Positions 42,811 through 52,365 of a stretch of DNA of 64,000 nt are shown piece by piece. Numbering within the stretch: position 1 is the stretch's first letter; every line of letters starts with the position of its first letter. The DNA is from Prorocentrum cordatum. Taxonomy: Eukaryota; Sar; Dinophyceae; Prorocentrales; Prorocentraceae. The translations under genes were made by a program, and so were the position numbers. The notes under the pieces were generated by a model that did not search any database, was not told where the DNA came from, and worked only from the letters and a program-made list of their open reading frames with translations. The DNA lies in the NCBI GenBank assembly GCA_963575745.1, contig CAUYUJ010003558.1:669524-733523 (forward strand). The letters run 5' to 3'.

Positions 42811-45340
42811 TCCGATAGCTTGGCAGGTCTGGCCTCAACGTTCGGCCACATAGGCGCTTCCAAAAAGGCAGGGGGCGGCGGTGATTCGCCGTAGGCGTCT
42901 TCGATCCGCCGCCCCCTGTGGTCTTGCCACAGGGGTGCACGGCGTGCTGGATGTTTCAGGTTTTGGTTTTGGTTCTTTTTCTAAAAGAACTCCCCAGTGG
43001 GCTTCGGCCCGTCCCGCCGGCCACCCGCAAGTTTCCGAAAATCCATCTGTCAATGCCTTTGTTGCCCCAACTTGGCCCAAGATGGCCTCCAAGACGGCCA
43101 AGATGGCCCAAGATGGCCTCCAAGATGCTTCCAAGACGGCCAAGATGGCCTCCAAGACGGGTAAGATGGCTCCAAGATGCACCCAAGACGGCCCAAGATG
43201 GCCTCAAGATGGTCTAAGACGGCCCAAAAGGCCCGCAAAAGGCCTCCAAGACGGCCCAAGAGCCCTCCAAGACGCCCTCCAGGAAGGCCCGAATAGGTTA
43301 AAATCATTGATTTTCCTTAGGTTTTTCAAGGATTTTGGCATGTTCTTCTTTTCAGCTCTCCGACGGCCCAAGACGGCCCAAGAGGTCCCCAACATCGCCC
43401 CAACAGCACCCAAGAGGCCTCCAAGATGGCCCCATGACGGCCCAAGAGGCCCCAAGAAGGCCCCAAGAGGGCCTCAAGACGGCCCAAGAGGCCTCCAAGA
43501 CGCCCAAGATGGCCTCCAAGACGGCCAAGATGGCCCAAGATGGCCTCCCTCCAAGACGGCCAAGATGGCCTCCAAGACGGGTAAGATGGCTCCAAGATGC
43601 ACCCAAGACGGTCCAATATGGCCTCAAGATGGTCTAAGACGGCCCAAAAGGCCGGCAAAAGGCCTCCACGACGGCCAAGATGACCTTCAAGATGCCCACG
43701 TGTTCCCCGAAGGCTTTCCAAACCGATTCGGGGAACACATGGTCCGATAGCTTGGCAGGTCTGGCCTCAACGTTCGGCCACATAGGCGCTTCCAAAAAGG
43801 CAGGGGGCGGCGGTGATTCGCCGTAGGCGTCTTCGATCCGCCGCCCCCTGCTTGCAGGGGTGCACGGCGTGCTGGATGATTCAGGTTTTGGTTTTGGTTC
43901 TTTTTCTAAAAGAACTCCCCAGTGGGCTTCGGCCCGTCCCGCCGGCCACCCGCAAATTTCCCAAAATGCGTCTGTCAATGCCCAAAAACGGCCGTTTCGC
44001 TCGGGACATCCTCAAAAAATCGCGAAGATGGCCCAAGATGGCCTCCAAGTCCGCCCGAGATGGTCCAAGACGGCCTCCAAAACGGCCCAAGAGAGTCCAA
44101 GACGGCCCAAGACGGCCCAAGAGGCCCCCCAGAGGCCTCCCAGACGGCCCAAGAGGCCTCCAAGAGGTCCTCCAGGAGAGTCCGAAGAGGCCAAAATCAT
44201 TGATTTTCCTTGGTTTTTGAAGGATTCTGGCATTTGCGCCTTTTCGGCTCTCCGACGGCTCAAGACGGCCCAAGAAGCCCCCAAGATCGCCCAAGAGGCC
44301 CCCAAGAGAGCCCCATGATGGCCCAAGTGGCCTCCAAGATGGCCCCTAGAGGGCCCCAAGAGGGCCCAAGAGGCCTCCAACACGCCCAAGATGGCCTCCC
44401 AGACGCCCAAGATGGCCTCCAAGACGGCCCTGGAGCATTCCAAGCGGGCCCCAAGTCGGCCCATAGAGGCCCCCCAAACGGCTTCCGACGGCTTCAGACG
44501 TGCCAGGAACCCACCAAGATGGCCGAAGTTGGCTCGAAGCTGGCCCGAGACGGCCCAAAAAGCCCCAAAGATCGCCCAAAGCTTGCCCAAGAGGCCTCCA
44601 AGACGGCCAAGATGACCTTCAAGATGCCCACGTGTTCCCCGAAGGCTTTCCAAACCGATTCGGGGAACACGTGGTCCGATAGCTTGGCAGGTCTGGCCTC
44701 AACGTTCGGCCACATAGGCGCTTCCAAAAAGGCAGGGGGCGGCGGTGATTCGCCGTAGGCGTCTTCGATCCGCCGCCCCCTTTTATGTTACCAAAGGGGT
44801 GCCTGGCGAGCTAGATCCTGTCGGTTTTGGTTTTGGTTCTTTTGCCCCCCAAAAAAACCCTGGGGCTCCGACGCGTCCCGCCGGGGTCCCGGGAAGGATC
44901 TCAAAACCTGGTTGCAACGGTTTTCCCTGCTCCTGACGGTTCCAAGACGGCCCAAAATGGTCTCCAAGATGCATCCAGGACGGCCAAGATGGCCTCCAAG
45001 ACGGCTAAGATGGCCCCAAGATGCCTCCAAGACGGCCAACGATGCACCCAAAACGGCCTAAAATGACCTCAAGATGGCCCAGAACGGCCCCAGAGGCTCC
45101 CAAAAGGCCTCCAAGACGGTTCAAGAGGCCCCGCAGAGGTCCTCCAGGAAGGCCCGAAGAGGCGACAAGCACTGATTGTCCTTAGGTTTTTGACGGATTG
45201 TGGCATTTGCGTCTTTTCGGCTCTCCGACGGCCCATGACGGCCCAAAAGGCCCCCAAGGTCGCCCTAAGATCGCCCAAGAGGCATCCAAGATGGCCCCAT
45301 GACGGCCTCAAGACGGCCCGAAGAGGGCCCCAAGACGGGC

Positions 45341-45345
45341 CAAGA
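45341..45345. other. Candidate target-site duplication, left
   Basis: CAAGA immediately left of the Copia element; the same five bases follow its right end at 51,148-51,152. Caveat: AAGA is common in the host minisatellite. Confidence 0.6.
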
Positions 45346-45607
45346 AGTTTGAAGGGGGCTGGGAGGCCCAGCCAGCAGCTTCGCCTTAGGCGAAGCCAAG
45401 CTCCCGCCCTGCTGTACCGTAGCAGCGATAGTCCCAGTAGGAGAGGATGTGCCGTCTTAAGCAATAGGAAGATCCTTTTGGTCTCGATAGCGATTGTGTG
45501 CCTCGCGGTGAGGCACAATCATATTTGGGCGGCGGGCCGCTTGAGCCGACGCGGCCGCGGGCGCACGCTCGCTTCCGCTCCTTACGTCCCTCAGCTCGCT
45601 TTAGAGT
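45346..45607 (-). repeat. 3' LTR of the Copia element
   Basis: Shares with 50,883-51,147 the segments GGGGGCTGGGAGGCCCAGCC, AGCAGCTTCGCCTTAGGCGA, GTAGGAGAGGATGTGCC, AAGATCCTTTTGGTCTCGA, CCTCGCGGTGAGGC and TTGAGCCGACGCGGCCGCGG. A hairpin TGTGCCTC/GAGGCACA lies at 45,497-45,517 and another, GCTTCGCC/GGCGAAGC, at about 45,388-45,406. Confidence 0.92.
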
Positions 45608-45762
45608 CGGGGGGGGGAGGGAGACGAAGCGCGAGCCCGTCGGCCCTATAAAGCAAGCGCATCAGCTAATATACACAAGGACAGAGAAAGGGGCGGGCCA
45701 GAAGGAAGGTGGACCCGCTCGCAAGTTGCCTTGTTTGTACAGTTCTGTACTTAAAGTACCCC

Positions 45763-46350
45763 TCAGGCGGCGTCAGAACTAGATGCCTGGCCCGCCCGAG
45801 ATGGAGTATGACTCTTCAGATCATGTTTGAAGGCCTGTATACCTCCCATGACTTGTAGCAGCATTTCTCTGTCGATGCTCCCCTTGGCGTGACCATCCGC
45901 GGTCATATCGCGGGTGTCGCACCACTGGATGCTGTGCGCGATTCCACGCTCCATCATCAATCGCATCCAACTGATGTGTCCTAAAAGGGTACACGCAGTC
46001 GGCTTCTTCAAGTCCTTGCTGGACAAGGGCTTAAACAACAGACTCAGCATCTATGGTCAAAGTGACCTTGATGCTCAGGCCACCCAACGCAAGTCTATAT
46101 TTCAACTGAGTGGGCGTGAGCGGCCCTGCGTGGAGCTCGTGCAGAGTCACAATCATGGGATAGCAGTCCTCCAAAGTATGGGCTGCTGCTAGCGTCTCTG
46201 CTGAATAGCTCGAGCGGACCTGCACGCGGTGAGACTTGCAGTGCGCATCGATCAAGCGACAGGTTGACCGGATGACGTGTTTCCACGTCGTAGCAGGTTT
46301 GCCCCGCGAATACCATAGCATTTGACGTCGTCGTCGGCGCCTCCACTCAG
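45763..46350 (-). pseudogene. Copia RNase H region, two frameshifts
   Basis: LIDAHCKSHRVQVRSSYSAE and TLAAAHTLEDCYPMIV (frame to 46,031) contain the SAET helix start; the next frame supplies LSSKDLKKPTACTLLGHISW, IQWCDTRDMTADGHAKGSID and LLQVMGGIQAFKHDLKSHTP, ending at a stop at 45,763. CDTRDMTADGHAKG matches the conserved end of Copia RNase H (ADxxTK-like, here ADGHAKG). It would remove RNA from RNA/DNA hybrids. Confidence 0.85.
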
Positions 46351-47172
46351 GCGTCGGGATCCTGAGTCGCTGTGCAGGTCGACCTCGCCCGCAGGGGTCA
46401 TCGCATGGTGTGCGCTCTTCTTTGGGCAGGCCTGCAGTGTCCTGGTGATCGCGTTCAGTCGTCGCACTTGGATGTTTGTCGGTTGTTGGACGCGTTGTAG
46501 AGAGACAACATACACCATCAACCATACCTGGGTGATTAATGCATGCGCCAGCGCGCCCCTGAGGCTGACGCACATGTCTGCAACCATCTTGGATGCCTGA
46601 GCGTCAGCGTCGGCGCCGGTAAGGTCAGGATGTTGTATATGACGAAGCTGTTTGATGTATTCATCTTCGTCCAAAGTGACATTACCGTCCTCATCCTTGG
46701 TGTATCTTGCAGCGCAGTCGGTGCACGTGTGCTTGTTGAGTTGACACTTGCCAAAGGTGTCTTCTACGCAATTGACACACTTGTCAATGGTGTCCCCAGT
46801 GCAGGCCAGATTGATATCATCGACGCGTTTGGCCGTGAGCAGGTTGTTGCTCGTCTCGAACTTCTCGTCGTAGGACGCGGGTCGGAGACCAAAACCTCTG
46901 GTGGCCCTTCTGGGCTTTAGTGAGAAAGCCCGCGGTGCGTCTTTGGTGCCCGCGCCTGGTTCCAAGCACTGCAGGCAGTGGTCTGACTCGCCGTAGCGCT
47001 CGAATCCTGGGAGAGTTCGAAGCACTGTGGCCGATCCAGGCGGCAGAGTAAAACGCACCACGCGTTCCTTTTCACAGGTAGCCTCAGCAAGTTCCTGATA
47101 GGTCAACCCCTCCAGGAAGGCCATGTTGATGTCGAAAGAAGCAATGATCCACGTCCTCTGGATCGACGTCGG
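46252..47172 (-). pseudogene. Copia reverse transcriptase
   Basis: Starts in frame at TWIIASFDINMAFLEGLTYQ, where DINMAFLEG is the Copia motif A (Asp at 47,131-47,133). Then ERVVRFTLPPGSATVLRTLP, DAPRAFSLKPRRATRGFGL, and KRVDDINLACTGDTID, where YVDD has become RVDD but both aspartates remain (46,816-46,827). It continues through FGKCQLNKHTCTDCAARYTK, EYIKQLRHIQHPDLTGADAD and VADMCVSLRGALAHALITQV. This ~300-residue stretch is free of frameshifts, then shifts near 46.30 kb. In the family it copies element RNA inside the particle. Confidence 0.92.
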
Positions 47173-47174
47173 TC

Positions 47175-48590
47175 AGCAGGTTGCCCCGCAGATCGCTGCT
47201 GCTTACTATCTCCAGGGTTCGGATCATGCGGGCCCCCCTTTCTTCTTCTTGGGTCTGAACTGATCAGGACCAAGCGATGGACTTGATGAGTCCGAAGATG
47301 GAATATCGATCGGCGCCTCTGGCTTCGGCGTGGGGGCTGCCTTGGCCGCGGCCCCTGCCGGCGCCCGCGGCCCATATCGCGCGGGGCCCCGGCCAGGGCC
47401 AAGTCGATGCCACTTGGCGTTCTGAGGGCCAGGTTCTTCATAGTGGTCCTGTGATTCCCTGCAAGGAAATATTTGGCGGCTCTGAGTCTTTTTCCGATGC
47501 TTGTCTTTACCCAGCCTGCACCTTCAGCGCGGTGAGCAATCCGCCTTTTCAGGTGGACCATCGCCTCAGTAACAACATGCCTAGAATCAGTCGAAGTGTC
47601 CGTCTTGCACGCGACGCCCACAGCAATGGAGTCGCCCGACGCGTGCCCTGCAGGGGCCGCTTCCGTGGGGTCAGCTTCTTCGGCCATCTCGTCATCTTCA
47701 TCTTCATCAGCTTCTTGTAGGTCATCTTCTTGTTCTGATTTAGGGTCAGCAGGTTCCCCCGCGCGTCCCGAGTGCCAGTCTCGATTGAACTGCATCAGAA
47801 AATGAATAGGTGTGAGGTTTTTCCACATCTGAATAGATTGGGATATCTTACTGCCTGTTGCTTGCTCGTAGTCATCCGTCAACTGCCTTTCACATTGCGT
47901 TTTATTTGGATCGGCGCAGCTACCTCGACCATCGCCATGAGACCAACCCAAGGTGTCCTCTTGAAGCACGGGCGTCTTGATGGGCGTCTCATGGGGCAGC
48001 CAGGCCCGCGGTCTGCGTGGGCGGGGCATGTGCGACAAACACCTCTATGGAGCTTCCTTTCCTCGATGACAGCTCTCTTGTGGCCGCGCTTGACAATCGT
48101 TTCTTGTGTTTTAACAGGCCCAGTCCTTTTCGAGCGAATGATCTCGCCGTCTCCACCTCGTTTAATATTGCGAAGAGAATGCCACTGGCGGATCTGATGC
48201 TCTGCCCAACCCTGGCCCCGCCAATGCTGCATTGTTTCTGGGGGCATGTACTGGCGAGCCAATCCAGCTTCCGCGCAACCAGCGAGGCGCTGAATTCCGA
48301 CATCTGGACGCGCTTCTTGCGGCTGATCATCCTGAGGCGGGCGCCCCCGCAAGCGCTCCCTGCTCGGGGGGGCGGCAGGTCTATCCGCCTGCCATGGCGG
48401 AGCCTTTGGAAATCCCGCGTCGGGGCGATGAGGGCGCTGAAGACCGCTAGAGCGAGCGCCGCTGGAGCGAGCGCGCTTGCGATCAGGTGAACGACTGGGG
48501 AACCGACCGCGACGTATCATACGGTCGCTATATTCCCACTATTCGTCCTCGTCGTCGGGGTTCTTTTTTCCTCCAGATCTGGCGGCTTGC
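47175..48590 (-). pseudogene. Unrecognisable region where protease/integrase would lie
   Basis: Open stretches exist (48,520-47,879 and 48,038-47,103), with RQYMPPETMQHWRGQGWAEH, SIQMWKNLTPIHFLMQFN, an acidic DEDEDDEMAEEADPTEAAP linker and VTEAMVHLKRRIAH. No HHCC or DDE integrase pattern can be made out. The acidic linker before the polymerase fits the integrase-reverse transcriptase hinge of Copia Pol. The catalytic integrase is either deleted or eroded past recognition: at ~1.4 kb the region is short for protease plus integrase. Confidence 0.5.
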
Positions 48591-48593
48591 CGA

Positions 48594-49283
48594 TCACTTC
48601 TGGCGGCTCATGGACCGATCTGCAGCAGCAGAAGTATGTTGAAATTCTCCACAACGACCAAGCTCGCATTGAATGCGCGCAGATAGATCACTAGCGTCTC
48701 GAGGGTTCCCCCGCGAAGGACCATCATCGCTTAATTCCACATCTGTCGGATTTCGAAGAACCCGAGGATAAAGCATCAACCGTATTTCGTCGTCTGTCGC
48801 AGGAATAATAACTTCTGAATCCGCGGGCGCCCCCGCCGCGTCAGCATCTCCTTCGGCGGCCATGTGGAAATTCTCGGCAAGTTCAAAATCAGCAGGTTGC
48901 CCCGCGATGGGCATGCCCAGCCATTCTGCCAAATCGATGTCGCCGTGGCCAGTGAACACCTCCTCGAACAGCTCGCCGGCGTAATTCTCGAGGGCCGCAC
49001 TGGCGCTCAGATATCTGGCAGCCATGAAATTAGCAACTGCGGCTGAACTGTCGGCAGGGTCAGCTAAAAGAGACTCCCAGTCAACAGAATGCATGTCGGA
49101 GTCTGTTTGAGCCAGATGCATTGACGGACCCCTGCCTCTTCCATCACCTTGAGGGCATTCGCGTCGGGAATGCTGTGTACTGTGGCATATGTCGCACTCC
49201 ATAGTTTTACCGTTGCCATCCTTTGGGTTCCCCCGTCGTCCTTTGCCTCTTTCCCGATGTATGCCTGCGGTTTCTGCCGGCAC
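48594..49283 (-). pseudogene. Gag C-terminus with CCHC zinc knuckle
   Basis: The frame encodes MECDICHSTQHSRRECPQG, a C-x2-C-x4-H-x4-C zinc knuckle (49,155-49,196) that would bind element RNA during packaging, preceded by a basic GKGRRGNPKDGNGK segment. Downstream is an acidic stretch (DWESLLADPADSSAAVANF, GHGDIDLAEWLGMPIAGQ) in the position expected for the Gag-protease junction. I could not locate a protease D-T/S-G motif. The knuckle residues are all present, but the frame is broken on both sides. Confidence 0.75.
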
Positions 49284-49375
49284 CTGTAAACATTACTTCG
49301 TGCTGTGGTCCAGTATGAGATGCTAAGAGTGCTAGTTTGCCTCTGCCATGCTACCGCCGACGCTTGCCTTTACCT

Positions 49376-50803
49376 TTACTTCGACATTTGCCGTTTCCAT
49401 CGAGCGCTCGTAGCACGATACGCCTTAACTTGCGGACTGGTTTCTTCATGAACCTCCGCCAGCGACGCGTCTCTCTGGTGATTTAAATTTAACCATTGCG
49501 ATTGCTGCTCTTCAGTAAGGTATGTCGGCATATCCGAATGACCAAGGGCTGTAGCTTCATCGTCTGAAGACGCATCGGCATCAGCCCCGGAGTCGAAGTC
49601 GGACTCGGCGGGTTGCCCCGCCGAGCCCATTAGGGTCAAGGCTTGCATGGGTGATGCCGCATCAGGCGGTCCCCGAAGCCTGGCCCAAGAGTCTTGCGAC
49701 CCTGAGGCCGTTCCACCATTCTGAGCCAGCGGTGTAGCGGGCTCAGTTGGTTGTGGGTCATCATTCCAGAAGCTGTTGGCAGGCTGCCCTGCGTTAGCCT
49801 CCACGTGGAAGGTCTCGCTTCGGTGACCGTGACTGAAGATACCACCCATATAGCCAAGATTTTTCCAGCAGTGTGAGCATATGACCTCTCGCGTGCAACT
49901 AGAGCGTCAACTTGTATCTGGTCTCTCGGCATGCGGTGGTTCAGAGGCTGCAGGAGTTTCTGTGCACACGATGTCCCCACTCCAAGAGCTCTGAATAGAA
50001 TCACTGGTAGAATTTGGAAATTTGGGGATGTTGAAGCCGGCTGTTTCAGCTTCATAGCGGGCTATCTCAAAGCGCGCTAACATATGGTCGATGCGTTCTC
50101 CCGCATGGACTCGGAAGAGAATGAGAGCAGTACCAGAGTTGAGTTGGCGCTCTTCTTCTAAATTCTCGAACTTCGTGCTTGAGAAGAACATGCTATAGGT
50201 GGCGCCGTCACTATGGCAGCCACCTGTGTTGACTCCAAAGTTGATAACTGCTGGAGGGACTCTCATGGCTATGGTCTGCGCGAGACCTCCCAAATCTCGC
50301 TGCAGAGCTGCAGCCTCTTGGGAGGGCGCCATATTGCCTGTGGCCACGTTGATCCAAGCATGTACTTCGCGGACGAATTCGCGACAGGGTGCTTGGCCGG
50401 CTGGGCCCCAGTGAGGGCCGGTCGTTCGCGCGTCGTCTCCGCCACGCCTACCGCACACCCGATAGCGACCCAAGTGGGCCCAAATATAGTAACACCAATC
50501 CAACGGCCTCGCAGGTCGTAGTCGGATGAAGTCGGTTGGGACTTCCGCTGGGTAGTCGTAAATCTGCGCGGGATTGGAGGCGGCAGTAACTATATCATAT
50601 CGCATGCTTCCATGCATTATATATTCAAAGAAACTTCCAATTGGAGTAGGTGGGTGGGCTTCAGGAGTGTAGAAGCGCAGGGATGTAGGCTGTAAGTGAG
50701 AGACCTCCGCTTGAGCCGGGGTATCGCTGCAAGTGTCCTTTCGATGTTGCGTAACTATATACACTCCTCCGCGCAAGCCCACTGCGCCCGGATGTTCCAC
50801 CAT
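49376..50803 (-). pseudogene. Copia Gag, frameshifted
   Basis: The likely start is ATG at 50,803 (MVEHPGAVGLRGGVYIVTQH); an upstream open frame runs back through the primer site and is probably not translated. Continuing: FIRLRPARPLDWCYYIWAHL, PAVINFGVNTGGCHSDGATY, FENLEEERQLNSGTALILF, RIDHMLARFEIARYEAETAG. Near 50.05 kb the frame changes to ALGVGTSCAQKLLQPLNHRM and RDQIQVDALVARERSYAHT (50,055-49,636), then again to NSFWNDDPQPTEPATP and MPTYLTEEQQSQWL (49,849-49,376). Gag would form the virus-like particle. No cysteine-rich knuckle lies in this part; it follows at 49.2 kb. Confidence 0.8.
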
Positions 50804-50867
50804 GCCCGTAGTCCACCAGATAGTGCCGTGGATGGTGAGGAGTAGAGCGAGAGCTGGCCACCATAGG

Positions 50868-50882
50868 CCAGCTCCGCGACCA
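50868..50882 (-). other. Candidate primer-binding site
   Basis: Directly inside the 5' LTR the coding strand reads TGGTCGCGGAGCTGG. Starting with TGG, the complement of a tRNA CCA end, is the expected form, and 9 of the first 12 bases match the TGGTATCAGAGC primer site typical of many Copia elements. A perfect inverted repeat GAGCTGGCC/GGCCAGCTC overlaps it (about 50,851-50,873). Confidence 0.6.
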
Positions 50883-51147
50883 AGTTTGAAAAGGGGGCTG
50901 GGAGGCCCAGCCAGCAGCTTCGCCTTAGGCGAAACCAAGCTCCCGCTCTGTTTTACCGTAGTAACGATAATCCCAGTAGGAGAGGATGTGCCATCTTAAG
51001 CAATAGGAAGATCCTTTTGGTCTCGAAAGCGATTCTGCGCCTCGCGGTGAGGCGCACTCATATTTGGGCGGCCGGCCGCTTGAGCCGACGCGGCCGCGGG
51101 CGCACGCAAGCTTGCGCCCAATTGCGTCCCTCAGCTCGCTTTGGAGT
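50883..51147 (-). repeat. 5' LTR of the Copia element
   Basis: On the coding strand it would carry the promoter. The terminal bases on the coding strand read ACTCC...AAACT; a TG...CA version can be drawn 2-4 bp differently, so the exact ends are uncertain. The hairpin at 51,036-51,056 reads TGCGCCTC/GAGGCGCA, differing from the 3' LTR by a paired change. Confidence 0.92.
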
Positions 51148-51152
51148 CAAGA
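51148..51152. other. Candidate target-site duplication, right
   Basis: CAAGA, identical to 45,341-45,345; five bases is the usual Copia duplication length. Confidence 0.6.
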
Positions 51153-52114
51153 GGCCTGTAAGACGCCCAAGATGGCCTCTAAGACGGCCACGAAGCGCCC
51201 CAAGAGGGCCCCAAGAGGGCCCAGAGAGGCCCGAAGACGGCTCCCGACGGCGTCAGACGTGCCAGGAACCCACCAAGATGGCCGAAGTTGGCTCGAAGTT
51301 CCAGGAAAACCAGAAAGAACGCCCAAAACATGTATGTTCCTTAGGTTGTTGAAGGATTCTGACATGCGCTTCTTTTCGGCCTTCCGACGGCCCGAGACGG
51401 CCCAAGAGCCCCCGAAGATTGCCCAAATATCGCCCAGGAGGCCTCCAAGATGGCCCCATGACGGCCCAAGAGGCCCCCAAGACGGCCTCAAGAGGCACCC
51501 AAGACGGCCCCAAGAAGCCTTTAAGACGCCCAAGATGGCCTCCAAGACGGCCCTGGAACACCCCAAGAGGGCCCCAACTCGGCCCAGAGTGACCCTCCAA
51601 ACGGCATCCGACGGCGTCTGACGGGCCAGGAACCCACCAAGGCGGCCGAAGATGGTCGTAAGATGGCCCAAGACGGCCCAAGAGGCCTCCAAGAGGGCCT
51701 CCAGGAAGGCCCGAAAATGCTCAAATCATTGATTCCCCATGGGTATTTGAAGGATTGTGGCATTTGCTTGTCGTTCGGCCTTCCGACGGCTCAACACGGC
51801 CCAAGTGCCCCCAACAATCGCCCAAAATTGCCCCAATAGGCCCCCAAGACGGCCCAAGAGGCATCCAAAACGCCCAAGATGGCCTCCCAGCCGGCCCAAG
51901 AGCCCTCCAAGACGTCACCCAAGAAGGCCCGAAAGGGTCAAAATGGCGTCCAGACGGCCCAGATGACCTTCAAGATGCACACGTATTCCCCGAAAGCTTT
52001 CCAAACCGATTCGGGGAACACATGGTCCGATAGCTTGGCAGGTCTGGCCTCAACGTTCGGCCACATAGGCGCTTCCAAAAAGGCAGGGGGCGGCGGTGAT
52101 TCGCCGTAGGCGTC
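51153..52114 (+). repeat. Continuation of the CCAAGAYGGCC higher-order array after the Copia insertion
   Basis: The body repeats resume immediately right of the element and end in the same footer as units 1-3: a diverged H1 hairpin (51,978-52,024), GTCCGATAGCTTGGCAGGTC, GGCCTCAACGTTCGGCCACA and GGGGGCGGCGGTGATTCGCC. This shows the Copia element landed within the array. Confidence 0.88.
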
Positions 52115-52365
52115 TTCTGAAGGTCCCAGTGGCGCCGCCCGCATGCGTCCGTCACCGCCCGACACAGCCCTTGCTCCCTGCGTTTCACCCACCCAATACA
52201 GCGCTGCGTGGCCCCATAAGGGGGCCCCACCGAAGGTCGCAGTGGCGCCGCCCGCATGCGTCCGCCACCACCAAGCACAGCCCTTGCTCCCTGCGTTTCA
52301 CCCACCCAGCACAGCGTTTCGTGTCCCCAGAAGGGGGCTTCACCGAAGGTCCCAGTGGCATCGCC
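52115..52365 (-). repeat. Two inverted copies of the 89-bp minisatellite edge
   Basis: GCTCCCTGCGTTTCACCCAC, CCARYACAGCG, GTGGCCCCATAAGGGGG and CGAAGGTCSCAGTGGC match the reverse complement of 5,400-5,475. Unit spacing is about 112 bp. Confidence 0.8.

Larger units (their letters stand above)
41960..45345 (+). repeat. ~932-bp higher-order repeat array
   Basis: Unit starts (GATCCGCCGCCCC) lie at 41,960, 42,903, 43,835 and 44,767, intervals 943, 932 and 932 bp. Each unit has a header with two hairpins, a GGTTTTGGTTTTGGTTC block, a body of CCAAGAYGGCCYCCAAGA-type 11-12-bp repeats, a CATTGATTTTYCTTRGTTTT segment, and a footer with a 16-bp-stem hairpin and TTCCAAAAAGGCAGGGGGCG. Units 1 and 3 are nearly identical through most of their length. 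Unit 4 is cut at 45,345 by the Copia element. Confidence 0.92.
45346..51147 (-). mobile_element. Copia-type LTR retrotransposon, complete but decayed
   Basis: Two ~263-bp direct repeats (45,346-45,607 and 50,883-51,147) bracket - strand remnants in the order Gag, zinc knuckle, an unrecognisable middle, reverse transcriptase and RNase H. A TGG-initiated primer-binding site candidate touches the inner edge of the 5' LTR and CAAGA flanks both ends. LTRs differ at roughly 10 percent of positions by eye. A purine-rich tract expected just upstream of the 3' LTR is absent: on the coding strand that position is pyrimidine-rich (complement of 45,608-45,630). The insertion interrupts the 932-bp repeat array. 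Confidence 0.9.

Noticed and set aside
41836-44758. Protein-like frames in the 932-bp array (for example PMWPNVEARPAKLSDHVFPE on the - strand)
   Set aside because: The conserved stretch coincides with the footer and its hairpin rather than a codon-structured region, and similar frames exist on both strands; no catalytic or structural motif is visible.
47879-48520. Host SR-type protein on the - strand
   Set aside because: Arg/Pro-rich frame lies inside the Copia element between Gag and reverse transcriptase, so it is degraded polyprotein sequence.
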